Notes under the pieces: model-generated | Databases searched by the model: none | Told to the model about the DNA's origin: nothing | The model's input: only the letters and a program-made list of their open reading frames with translations | Shown here: positions 6,229 to 12,639 of the stretch, one piece after another | How positions within the stretch are numbered: the first letter of the stretch is position 1 | How the letters are laid out: each line of letters opens with the position of its first letter | Assembly: GCA_934663645.1 (NCBI GenBank) | Contig: CAKUKR010000073.1 | Location: 1-12,856, forward strand | Direction: 5' to 3' | Length of the DNA stretch: 12,856 nucleotides | DNA from: an uncultured Muribaculaceae bacterium | GTDB taxonomy: Bacteria > Bacteroidota > Bacteroidia > Bacteroidales > Muribaculaceae | Translations under genes and position numbers: made by a program

Positions 6229-7491
6229 TTATTCCTCGAGAGATTTGGTGGTCTTTGCACCGAGTTCCTTCAGCCTTTGGGCGCGGCGGGTGAGGCTTTT
6301 CGAGTTCTTGTCGTCAAGGATATTCCGTGCCTCGCAGTATAACGTACGTGTTTTTTCGATAGCATCGCCAATGTCTGTCATCTTGCCTGCCAACACTACG
6401 AAGCTGTCATAGAGCAGTCCGGCCAACTTGGCAATGTCAGCCGCATTGCGGTCCTGCTGATTCTCGCGCCACAGCTGGCCGATTATGTGTACAGTCGAAA
6501 GCAAGTGTGCCGGTGATACTATGACCACATGCTGGTCTGATGCGTATTTCCACAGTTCCGGGTCGAGGGAACAGGCGCAGAGATAAGCACCTTCGTTGGG
6601 GATGAACATAAGCACATGCTCCATGGCGCCTGGAACGGTTTTCTGGTATTTCTTGTCCCCAAGTTCCTTTATATGCTTCCTGACAGAATCGACGTGCCGC
6701 TTGCCGTATTTCTTGCGGTCGATGTCGCTGTCAGCGTCGCAATACTCCACATAATCGGTCAGTGATACCTTCGAGTCAACGATGATGCAATGTCCGCCTG
6801 GTATGTCTATTATGAAGTCCGGCCGCTGCAATTTGCTGTTTTCATCGCGGTAGGCGTTGCCGTAAGCGTCGCTGCCAGGCTGAACCCGGAAGTTCACGCC
6901 CTCCTGCAATCCGGCCTTTTCGAGTATGGTCTGCAGCATGGTTTCGCCCCAGTCACCCTGTACCTTGCTGTTGCCGCGCAATGCCGTTGCAAGTGACTTG
7001 GCTTCTTCCCCTATTGACCGGTTCTGTTCAGCCAGGAGGTCGATCCTCTCGCGCAGCGATTCGCGCGAAGAGGCCGCATCAGTCTGAACACGCTGTATTA
7101 GGACCGTGAGTTCCACGAGGCGTTGCCGCAAGGGGGCAAGTACGGTGTTCATCTGGTCGGCATTCTCCCCCTTGAGGAAAGCCGCGCTGTCCTGCGACAG
7201 CGACTTGAACGCCAGCCGTGTTGCGCTGTCGAGTTGCGTTATCCGCTCCTCCCACTGCCGGGACAGGGCTTCTACTTGCTTCTCGTGCCGCTCTGTGAGC
7301 AGCCGCATTTCGGCTGAATGAGTTTGCCGCAAGTTGTCGATGTTGCGTTGGTTGCTGTCGTTGAGCCCCTTGATGTATTCGCGCAATGCCTCGTTGTCCC
7401 TGCTGCCCGAGCGACCCTTGAAGGCGAGAGCCGCCACTGCCGCTATGGAGGTGAGAGCAACTGCAGATAATATGACTGTCAAAATGTCCAT
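6229..7491 (-). CDS. rmuC: RmuC family protein (DNA recombination protein)
   Basis: RmuC proteins are membrane-anchored, nuclease-fold proteins linked in E. coli to limiting recombination at inverted repeats. I start at the ATG at 7491 (420 residues); a TTG six bases upstream is in frame but less likely. Residues 4-24 form one transmembrane helix, 35-165 a long coiled coil, and about 175-400 the RmuC domain, with QGDWGE (178-183), RPDFIIDIPGG (223-233) and IIVDSKVSL (236-244) as the PD-(D/E)xK-like core, then MFIPNEGAY and SPAHLLSTVHIIGQLWR. The length fits the family. It starts 24 bases after the apbE stop, so they form one operon, and it ends convergently with the sugar transferase, only 18 bases away, with no visible terminator between them. 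Confidence 0.93.
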   Translation of the reverse strand: MDILTVILSAVALTSIAAVAALAFKGRSGSRDNEALREYIKGLNDSNQRNIDNLRQTHSAEMRLLTERHEKQVEALSRQWEERITQLDSATRLAFKSLSQDSAAFLKGENADQMNTVLAPLRQRLVELTVLIQRVQTDAASSRESLRERIDLLAEQNRSIGEEAKSLATALRGNSKVQGDWGETMLQTILEKAGLQEGVNFRVQPGSDAYGNAYRDENSKLQRPDFIIDIPGGHCIIVDSKVSLTDYVEYCDADSDIDRKKYGKRHVDSVRKHIKELGDKKYQKTVPGAMEHVLMFIPNEGAYLCACSLDPELWKYASDQHVVIVSPAHLLSTVHIIGQLWRENQQDRNAADIAKLAGLLYDSFVVLAGKMTDIGDAIEKTRTLYCEARNILDDKNSKSLTRRAQRLKELGAKTTKSLEE

Positions 7492-7515
7492 TTCCAATTA
7501 TTATGAATGTGTGGG

Positions 7516-8541
7516 CTAATCCCGTTGAGCCATGAGGTGGCGGAAATGAGGCGACACCCAAACCTTGCCATCTGTTGTCACCATGTATAATGCCAGATTG
7601 AGGCGGTTGGCCATATCCTTGGCTGCTTCACTCCCCATTGCCATTACAGCTGTCGCGTATGCATCAGCATACATGGTGTAAGATGATGCAACTGTTGCGC
7701 TTGCCACGTCTGTTGTAGCCGGGCGTCCTGTCACCGGGTCTATCGTGTGCCCGTATTTGCTGCCTCCTTCAGCGTGGAAGTTACGGTAGTTGCCCGATGT
7801 GGCAATGCCCATGTTGCGTATGTTGATGATGCACTGGCTTTCGTGCACTGCCATGCCGTTGCTCTCAACCGGTGCGTCTATTGATACAGCCCATGCCGTG
7901 CCGCGTGGCGAGCTGCCGGAGGAGCGTATTTCGCCGCCGATTTCAATCAGGTAGTCGCTCACGCCGTTGCGCTCGAACATCTCCGCAACCGCATCGCAGC
8001 CGTACCCCTTGGCTATTGCGGAGAAATTGAACTGCATCCTCGGGTCGCCTTTGATGAGGCGGTCTCCTGACAGCCGGCTCTTGGTTATGCCCACATATTT
8101 CAGCATCTCGTCGATGTGCAGCGTGTCAGCCGTAGGCGTATGCCCTTTGCCGAACCCCCATGCCGTCACCAACGGACCCACCGTGGGATCGAACTTGCCG
8201 CCGCTTGATTTGTTGACCCGGCATGACGCGAGGTATATGCGGCGTGTCACGCTGTCTGTCAAGTCTGACTCATTGCGGTTGATGCGGCTGATTACCGAAG
8301 TGGAGTCAAATGCCGATACGCTGTGTCCTACGCCGTTTAGAACTGGCATGATGCTGTCTGCAAGCGAAGCATCTCCTCGGTATGTTATGTTGTAAACGGT
8401 ATTCCATACCATGCCCCCGCACTTGCGGTATTCGTTGTCGTTTGAGTTCTTGCCGCTGTTTCCAGTGCATGACAACAGCAACAGCATTGATGCTGTTATG
8501 ACCAGTGCGGACAGACGCAATGCCTTCGGTTTATTGCCCAT
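7516..8541 (-). CDS. apbE: FAD:protein FMN transferase, lipoprotein (ApbE)
   Basis: ApbE covalently attaches FMN from FAD to Thr/Ser residues of target flavoproteins such as Rnf and Nqr subunits, working outside the cytoplasmic membrane. With the ATG at 8541 the protein has 341 residues. A lipoprotein signal ends in LLLLSC with Cys25 as the acylated residue. Family motifs are all present: GGKFDPTVGPLV, WGFG, FNFSAIAKGYGCDAV, YLIEIGGEIRSSG, IATSGNYRNF, HTIDPVTGRPA and the metal-site region DAYATAVMAMG. A longer reading from an ATG at 8571 is in frame, but those ten codons contain a perfect TAACTTTG promoter element, so transcription would begin downstream of that ATG. No Rnf or Nqr genes are in the window, so the substrate is elsewhere. 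It leads an operon with rmuC. Confidence 0.94.
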   Translation of the reverse strand: MGNKPKALRLSALVITASMLLLLSCTGNSGKNSNDNEYRKCGGMVWNTVYNITYRGDASLADSIMPVLNGVGHSVSAFDSTSVISRINRNESDLTDSVTRRIYLASCRVNKSSGGKFDPTVGPLVTAWGFGKGHTPTADTLHIDEMLKYVGITKSRLSGDRLIKGDPRMQFNFSAIAKGYGCDAVAEMFERNGVSDYLIEIGGEIRSSGSSPRGTAWAVSIDAPVESNGMAVHESQCIINIRNMGIATSGNYRNFHAEGGSKYGHTIDPVTGRPATTDVASATVASSYTMYADAYATAVMAMGSEAAKDMANRLNLALYMVTTDGKVWVSPHFRHLMAQRD

Positions 8542-8558
8542 GCTTCTTTTTTTTGATG

Positions 8559-8566
8559 CAAAGTTA
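8559..8566 (-). promoter_or_regulatory. -7 element of the apbE-rmuC operon
   Basis: On the minus strand this reads TAACTTTG, an exact match to TAnnTTTG, followed by CATC and an A-rich run ending 18 bases before the ATG at 8541. The -33 region is poor (a TTTA about 22 bases upstream). The position rules against the longer apbE start at 8571. Confidence 0.6.
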
Positions 8567-8586
8567 CTCATAATCGAAATATTATT

Positions 8587-8598
8587 CGTAAATTTACG
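8587..8598 (+). promoter_or_regulatory. palindrome and possible -7 element for the DJ-1 family gene
   Basis: CGTAAATTTACG is a perfect 12-base palindrome in the 89-base divergent region between apbE and the DJ-1 family gene. It contains TAAATTTA (8589-8596), a near match to the -7 element on the plus strand, giving a start near 8602. The palindrome could also be an operator seen by both promoters. Confidence 0.35.
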
Positions 8599-8630
8599 TC
8601 AGATAAAAACCAACAATGCGATACAACGTT

Positions 8631-9188
8631 ATGAAACAATCATTTATATTCCTCGCTGATGGGTTTGAGACTATTGAGGCTCTCACCCCGGTCGATGTGA
8701 TGCGCCGTGCCGATATGCCGGTCAGGACCGTTTCCATCACATCAAGCCATACCGTCGTTTCAGCTCACGGCGTTAAGGTCGAAGCAGACCTGGTGTTCGA
8801 CCCGGCTCTCTTCACCGATTGCGACTGGCTGATACTTCCCGGCGGCATGCCCGGAGCACAGAACCTGTATGAGTTCGCGCCTCTTGCAGGGCTGTTGCGC
8901 GACCATGCCGCCAAGGGCCGCAACATTGCCGCTATCTGCGCATCACCAGCTGTAGTCCTTGGCCATCTCGGGCTGCTCCATGGCTATAAGGCGACTTGCT
9001 ATCCCGGTTTTGAACAAGCACTCGATTGCGAGCAGTACATTGATGCACCTGTTGTTGCCGACCGCAACATGGTTCTCGGCAATGGCCCGGCAAATGCGCT
9101 CACATGGTCACTCGCAATAGTAAAGCATGCTTTAGGCAAGGATGCCGCCGGCCAGGTAGCTGCAGGGATGCTCTATTTCCGTCCTTAA
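8631..9188 (+). CDS. DJ-1/PfpI family protein (YajL/ThiJ-like)
   Basis: This 185-residue cytoplasmic protein belongs to the DJ-1 branch of the class I glutamine-amidotransferase-like fold, whose members are linked to oxidative stress, glyoxal detoxification or chaperone activity. Key features are LADGFETIEAL with the conserved Glu13, the LPGG motif at 69-72, and the nucleophile elbow AAICASPAVVL with Cys103. The tail ends AAGMLYFRP, so the protein is complete. I start at the ATG at 8631 (MKQSFIFLADGFE), which matches the usual distance from the N-terminus to the first strand; an ATG at 8616 would add MRYNV and cannot be excluded. It is divergent from apbE. The exact substrate is not predictable. 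Confidence 0.92.
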   Translation: MKQSFIFLADGFETIEALTPVDVMRRADMPVRTVSITSSHTVVSAHGVKVEADLVFDPALFTDCDWLILPGGMPGAQNLYEFAPLAGLLRDHAAKGRNIAAICASPAVVLGHLGLLHGYKATCYPGFEQALDCEQYIDAPVVADRNMVLGNGPANALTWSLAIVKHALGKDAAGQVAAGMLYFRP

Positions 9189-9355
9189 GTAGGCTCTGGC
9201 AGCTATTTCGGGTGACGGAAATTGCCGCACAGGCAGGCGTTCCCCTGCAACCTGGTATTTTCGCGCACTCTTAGATGTTTTGGGGCAGTCTTATAAGAGG
9301 GCGGATGATGCGTCCGTCCCCGGCATCAGGCTGTTCGTGCAATTCAGTAAGAAAG
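9189..9355. other. intergenic region with small inverted repeats
   Basis: No gene fits here apart from an unconvincing N-terminal extension of yigZ. GCAGG at 9233-9237 pairs with CCTGC at 9244-9248, CTCTTA at 9268-9273 pairs with TAAGAG at 9294-9299, and TCTTATAAGA at 9289-9298 is a ten-base palindrome. No convincing promoter or T-tailed terminator is visible. Confidence 0.35.
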
Positions 9356-9949
9356 ATGACCGACACATATAATGTATTAGACCATCAGGGCGAGGGAAAG
9401 GTGACGGAAAAGATGAGCCGTTTCCTTGCCTTTGCTCGTTATGTCGAAACCGAAGATGAGGCACGCGCTGTGGTGAAGGATTTCCAGAACGAATACCATG
9501 ACGCCAGACATGTATGCTGGGCCTTCATGGTAGGTCCTAACCGCGACAAGTGGCAGCTAAATGACAACGGAGAGCCGTCAGGAACTGCCGGCAAACCTAT
9601 CCTGGGACAGATAAACAGCCTCGGGTTGACCAATGTCGTTGTGGTGGTGGTGCGTTATTTCGGCGGAATAAAACTTGGGACCTCCGGTCTAATTGCTGCC
9701 TATCGCCAGGCTGCACGGCTCGCGCTGGAGGATGGCGGCAGCGTGGTGATGCGCCGTATGGTGACAGTGTCAATCACATTCCCATATATGTCCATGAATG
9801 ATGTCATGAAGCTCGTCAAGGGACAAGGGCTTCGCATTGTGGATCAAGTGTTTGACAATACTTGCGAGATGACCGTCGAAATGCCGGAGGATGACTCCGA
9901 AGCAGTAAACTCCCGTTTGTCAGGTATAGACGGCGTGTGCTTAAGGTGA
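9356..9949 (+). CDS. yigZ: YigZ/IMPACT family protein
   Basis: This 197-residue cytoplasmic protein belongs to the YigZ/IMPACT family, related to eukaryotic IMPACT (a regulator of GCN2); the bacterial role is not settled, though a translation-related or nucleic-acid-binding role is often suggested. The N-terminal domain carries the family signature: GEPSGTAGKPIL (72-83) followed by VVVVVRYFGGIKLGTSGL (95-112). The C-terminal part (about 135-197) fits the smaller domain of the family. I start at the ATG at 9356, preceded by AAGAAAG; an ATG at 9275 would add 27 residues of Arg/Ser-rich sequence atypical for the family. It has no close partner: 167 bases upstream and 338 downstream are non-coding. 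Confidence 0.92.
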   Translation: MTDTYNVLDHQGEGKVTEKMSRFLAFARYVETEDEARAVVKDFQNEYHDARHVCWAFMVGPNRDKWQLNDNGEPSGTAGKPILGQINSLGLTNVVVVVVRYFGGIKLGTSGLIAAYRQAARLALEDGGSVVMRRMVTVSITFPYMSMNDVMKLVKGQGLRIVDQVFDNTCEMTVEMPEDDSEAVNSRLSGIDGVCLR

Positions 9950-10031
9950 CCCCGACATGCAATCTACTTATCGTGTGTATTGTTGCGGTGAATATTGACG
10001 GCCTATGTATTTTTATTCACTTCCTGGCGAC

Positions 10032-10124
10032 TTTGCCGCTAATTGCCAGTATTGATGTCAAAACACATTACTGGCCATTGGATGTACCTGTTGCACCACG
10101 AGCAGGCCTGAATTGGCGGCTAAA
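10032..10124 (+). ncRNA. predicted three-way-junction RNA or leader element
   Basis: Three helices fit together without conflict. P1 pairs GCCGCTAATT (10035-10044) with AATTGGCGGC (10111-10120), ten pairs with one G-U, and TTT/AAA extends it past a one-base bulge. P2 pairs GCCAGTA (10045-10051) with TACTGGC (10069-10075) and stacks directly on P1. P3 pairs CCTGTT (10087-10092) with AGCAGG (10101-10106). The pattern matches no RNA family I know, and it lacks a T tract. Whether it is transcribed is not shown. Confidence 0.35.
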
Positions 10125-10211
10125 TTGTTGTAGTAAAGAGAAAAAGGGCGGAAAATCCCACGAACATACCCTCTGTTCCAAAAAAAATTCCGATATTTGC
10201 ACTGCCAAAAT

Positions 10212-10240
10212 TGCGAGATAGTCCGAAGGGCTATTTTGCA
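10212..10240 (+). promoter_or_regulatory. 13-bp stem-loop in the HU leader
   Basis: TGCGAGATAGTCC (10212-10224) pairs fully with 10228-10240 around a GAA loop. Three of the 13 pairs are G-U in + strand RNA, so the structure favours RNA over a protein-binding DNA palindrome. It sits 47 bases before the HU start codon, with only a short run of four T in its 3' arm, so it is not an obvious terminator. Confidence 0.45.
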
Positions 10241-10287
10241 CTACCTCAAACTGATAAGTAAGACAATAAATATAAAGTTTCAAGACA

Positions 10288-10572
10288 ATGACAAAAGCCG
10301 ATATTGTTAATGAAATATCACGCCGTACGGGGCTGGAAAAAGCCGCCGTGCTCACCACTGTTGAGAATTTCATGCAGATAGTCAAGGAAACCATGACTGA
10401 TGGCGACAACGTCTACCTGCGCGGTTTCGGCAGCTTCATCCTCAAGACACGCAAGAAGAAGACTGCACGAAACATTTCCAAAAACATCTCTATTGAAATC
10501 CCGGAGCACAAGATCCCAGCTTTCAAGCCCTCAAAGGTTTTCCTCGAGGCTGTGAAAGACGCGGAAGCCTAA
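10288..10572 (+). CDS. HU/IHF family DNA-binding protein
   Basis: This 94-residue nucleoid protein would bind and bend DNA as a dimer. The N-terminal helices (MTKADIVNEISRRTGLEKAA, 1-20, and onward to about 38) form the dimer body, the RGFGSF motif (45-50) starts the beta saddle, and the arm runs through TARNISKNISIEIPEHKIP (59-77) back to AFKPSK. In most HU/IHF proteins the arm tip has an RNP motif whose Pro inserts between base pairs; here it reads RNISKN, with Ile63 in the Pro position, and a Pro appears later at 72. I recall the same arm in other Bacteroidales HU proteins, so it is probably a lineage form. The start follows an A-rich leader with a strong stem-loop. Confidence 0.95.
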   Translation: MTKADIVNEISRRTGLEKAAVLTTVENFMQIVKETMTDGDNVYLRGFGSFILKTRKKKTARNISKNISIEIPEHKIPAFKPSKVFLEAVKDAEA

Positions 10573-10588
10573 TGGTAATCCGGTGAAA

Positions 10589-10611
10589 CGGCAACGGAGA
10601 CCGTGTTGCCG
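10589..10611 (+). other. hairpin between HU and the mS38-like gene
   Basis: CGGCAA (10589-10594) pairs with TTGCCG (10606-10611), and CGG (10595-10597) pairs with CCG (10601-10603) around AGA, with a two-base bulge. It starts 16 bases after the HU stop and has no T tail, so it could separate or protect the HU mRNA without ending transcription. Confidence 0.45.
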
Positions 10612-10649
10612 CTCAAACAATAAACAGTAACAATATAAATATTTTCATT

Positions 10650-10739
10650 ATGCCAAGCGGAAAGAAAAGAAAAGGCCACAAGATGGCCACGCACAAGCGC
10701 AAAAAAAGACTGAGAAAGAACCGTCATAAGAAGAAGTAA
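10650..10739 (+). CDS. AURKAIP1/COX24 (mS38/bS22-like) small basic protein
   Basis: This is a 29-residue protein starting MPSGKKRKGHKMATHKRKKR and ending NRHKKK, made almost wholly of Lys, Arg and His. It matches the small COX24-domain proteins annotated across Bacteroidetes and related to mitochondrial mS38 and actinobacterial bS22, which are extended peptides that bind rRNA in the small ribosomal subunit. Its tiny size makes it easy to miss. An ATG at 10650 follows an AT-rich leader (AATATAAATATTTTCATT). It lies 77 bases after HU and 183 bases before RNase G/E, between genes for DNA packaging and rRNA/mRNA processing. Ribosome binding in this organism is an inference from the family. Confidence 0.88.
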   Translation: MPSGKKRKGHKMATHKRKKRLRKNRHKKK

Positions 10740-10922
10740 ACTGTCGCTTCTGACCAAAATCGGACGGTCCGATCCAGCAACTGAAAGACCATAGGACAAA
10801 CAATCATGCCGTCCCATACCAGATGGTTTGGTTGTTTGTCTTACTATTTAGTAGCCACGGCATTTCAGCCCAGGCTAAATGTTTTTACTCCGCCGGCCTT
10901 GTTGTCGGCTTGTGACTCTAAG
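10740..10922 (+). promoter_or_regulatory. structured leader of the RNase G/E gene
   Basis: Four stem-like elements occur in 183 bases. ATCGGA (10759-10764) pairs with TCCGAT (10768-10773) around CGG. A 14-bp stem pairs 10792-10805 with 10830-10843 (core GACAAACAATC with GGTTGTTTGTC), carrying an inner CCAT/ATGG stem (10814-10817 with 10823-10826). TACTATTTAGTA (10842-10853) is a perfect palindrome that competes with the base of that stem. GCCGGC (10892-10897) pairs with GTCGGC (10904-10909), ending 13 bases before the start codon. No convincing promoter is visible inside the region. Confidence 0.5.
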
Positions 10923-12548
10923 ATGAAAAGCGAACTGGTAGTAGACGTACAGGAAAAGGAAACCTCGATTGCTTTGCTCGAGGATTCCCGGCTTGTGTCA
11001 TTCCAGAAGGAAAGCCGAAACACTGCTTACGCCGTCGGCGACATATATCTGGCAAAGGTACGCAAGCTTATGCCCGGCCTCAACGCTGCTTTCGTTGATG
11101 TCGGTTACGACAAAGACGCTTTCATTCATTATCTCGACCTGGGGCCGCAGTATTCCACATACTCGAAATTCATTGAAGAAGCTTTCGATGACAGTAAGAA
11201 AACGACCCCGAACATCTCCAAATTCCCGCAGGAAGCCGACATCCCCAAGCAAGGATCTGTCAATGATGTCCTGAAACAAGGGCAGAAACTGCTGGTGCAG
11301 ATTGCCAAAGAACCGATATCTTCCAAAGGTCCTCGCCTCACTACAGAGATCACATTTACCGGCAGGTATATGGTGCTCATTCCATTCTCAAACAAGATTT
11401 CGATTTCGCAGAAAATCAAGTCCGCCGAAGAAAAGGTTCGGCTGCGTCAGCTCATCGGAAGCATCAAGCCTAAGGGATTTGGCGCCATTGTCCGAACCTC
11501 CGCCGAAAACAAGCGTGTCGCAGAGCTTAACCACGAGATGCGCACACTCGTTAAATGCTGGGAAGACACCATTGCAAAAATGAGGCGAAGCACCCCGCCG
11601 ACACTTATTTATGAAGAGGAGTCAAGGGCATTGGGCGTTATTCGCGACATCTTTAACCCCGACTTTGAGAACATATTTGTCAACGACAAGGAGACTTTTG
11701 AGCAGCTGCAGAACTATGTCTCGCTGATAGCACCCGACCGAAAGGACATTGTGAAGCTATACTCCAAGAATGTCCCAATTTTCGACAACTTTGGCATCAC
11801 ACGCCAGATTAAGAGCAGCCTGGGGAAAACTGTCTCCTTCAAGAGCGGTGCATACATCATCATAGAACATACGGAAGCCCTCCATGTCATAGACGTGAAT
11901 TCGGGCAACCGAAGCAAGGCAACAAACGACCAGGAGACAAACGCCCTGGAGGTCAACCTGAAAGCAGCTGACGAGATCGCTCGCCAGCTTCGACTGCGAG
12001 ACATGGGTGGCATCATTGTTGTTGACTTTATCGACATGAACAAAGCCGAGCACCGTCAGACCCTGTTTGAACACATGCGCGACGTGATGGCTAATGACCG
12101 TGCACGACACAACATTTTGCCCTTGAGCAAGTTCGGGCTGATGCAGATAACACGGCAAAGGGTGCGTCCTGTCATGGATCTCGCTACAGAAGAGACCTGC
12201 CCCTCGTGTTTCGGTACTGGTCACATTCAGCCCTCGCTGTTGTTCACAGACAAACTGAAGGAAAAACTCGATTTCCTCGTCAACGACTTGGATGTCAAGA
12301 AATTCATATTGTATGTACACCCGTTTGTGGAAGCATACGTCAAGAAAGGTGTCTTTTCCCTATACGGCAAGTGGAGGCGTGAGTTTGGCAGAGGCTGCCG
12401 AATTGTTGCTGACGAGTCGTTGGCTTACCTCCAGTACCGCGCAGTTAACGAGAAAGGGGAGGAAATTGATTTGAAGGAGGAAAGTGACTTGAATAGCAGC
12501 CACTCAAAATCCCAAACCAGGTCAAAAAGAGATAAGAACGAAAGTTGA
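10923..12548 (+). CDS. rng: RNase E/G family ribonuclease
   Basis: This 541-residue endoribonuclease would process rRNA precursors and start mRNA decay by cutting single-stranded AU-rich RNA. I start at the ATG at 10923 (MKSELVVDVQEKETSIALLE), the usual family N-terminus; an in-frame ATG at 10806 would add 39 residues translated from a strong stem-loop. The S1 domain begins near residue 37 (VGDIYLAKVRKLMPGLNAAF) and is interrupted by a hydrophilic insert (about 75-118) absent from E. coli RNase G (489 residues). The catalytic Asp324 lies in HVIDVNSG and Asp368 in GGIIVVDFIDMN. The Zn-link cysteines Cys426 and Cys429 lie in ETCPSCFGTG. The C-terminus ends after a short charged tail, so the long scaffold tail of E. 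coli RNase E is absent, which favours the RNase G type. Confidence 0.95.
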   Translation: MKSELVVDVQEKETSIALLEDSRLVSFQKESRNTAYAVGDIYLAKVRKLMPGLNAAFVDVGYDKDAFIHYLDLGPQYSTYSKFIEEAFDDSKKTTPNISKFPQEADIPKQGSVNDVLKQGQKLLVQIAKEPISSKGPRLTTEITFTGRYMVLIPFSNKISISQKIKSAEEKVRLRQLIGSIKPKGFGAIVRTSAENKRVAELNHEMRTLVKCWEDTIAKMRRSTPPTLIYEEESRALGVIRDIFNPDFENIFVNDKETFEQLQNYVSLIAPDRKDIVKLYSKNVPIFDNFGITRQIKSSLGKTVSFKSGAYIIIEHTEALHVIDVNSGNRSKATNDQETNALEVNLKAADEIARQLRLRDMGGIIVVDFIDMNKAEHRQTLFEHMRDVMANDRARHNILPLSKFGLMQITRQRVRPVMDLATEETCPSCFGTGHIQPSLLFTDKLKEKLDFLVNDLDVKKFILYVHPFVEAYVKKGVFSLYGKWRREFGRGCRIVADESLAYLQYRAVNEKGEEIDLKEESDLNSSHSKSQTRSKRDKNES

Positions 12549-12560
12549 CTATGTAGATAA

Positions 12561-12598
12561 ACGGCTGCCCGGCTAATCTATTTTGCCGTCAAAGCCGT
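12561..12598 (+). other. hairpin just after the RNase G/E gene
   Basis: ACGGCT (12561-12566) pairs with AGCCGT (12593-12598) around a 26-base loop, 12 bases after the stop. The tail CTGGTTTTATG has only four T residues, so it is at best a weak terminator preceding the stronger hairpin downstream. Confidence 0.3.
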
Positions 12599-12612
12599 CT
12601 GGTTTTATGTGG

Positions 12613-12639
12613 GGAGAAGTCGCTATACGCGGCTTCTCC
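12613..12639 (+). terminator. terminator-like hairpin after RNase G/E
   Basis: GGAGAAGTCGC (12613-12623) pairs with GCGGCTTCTCC (12629-12639) through 11 pairs, one of them G-U, around TATAC. A pyrimidine-rich tail follows (TCTCTGCTTCTTCTC) rather than a pure T tract. Confidence 0.65.

Larger units (their letters stand above)
9950..10287 (+). other. 338-base non-coding region between yigZ and HU, rich in predicted RNA structure
   Basis: No credible coding sequence is present; the open frame crossing it overlaps the end of yigZ and has no family-like features. It contains a predicted three-way junction (10032-10124) and a long hairpin (10212-10240). A weak promoter, TTG at 9983-9985 and TATTTTTA at 10008-10015, would start a transcript just before the junction. 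A -7-like GATATTTG at 10192-10199 and TATTTTG at 10232-10238 are candidate HU promoters without good -33 partners. Confidence 0.5.

Noticed and set aside
9275..9355. 27-residue extension of YigZ
   Set aside because: The added sequence is not typical of the family, and the ATG at 9356 has a purine-rich site and the normal distance to the family motifs.
9937..10221. 94-codon frame between yigZ and HU
   Set aside because: It overlaps the yigZ stop, spans the paired RNA helices and has no family-like pattern.
9950..10287. RNase P RNA, tmRNA or tRNA in the yigZ-HU gap
   Set aside because: The GAGATAGTCCGAAGG stretch recalls an RNase P motif only superficially, and no tRNA T-loop or other conserved RNase P or tmRNA core is present.
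10806..10922. 39-residue extension of RNase G/E
   Set aside because: It would be translated from the loop of a 14-bp stem, and the family normally begins at the MKSELVVDV segment.
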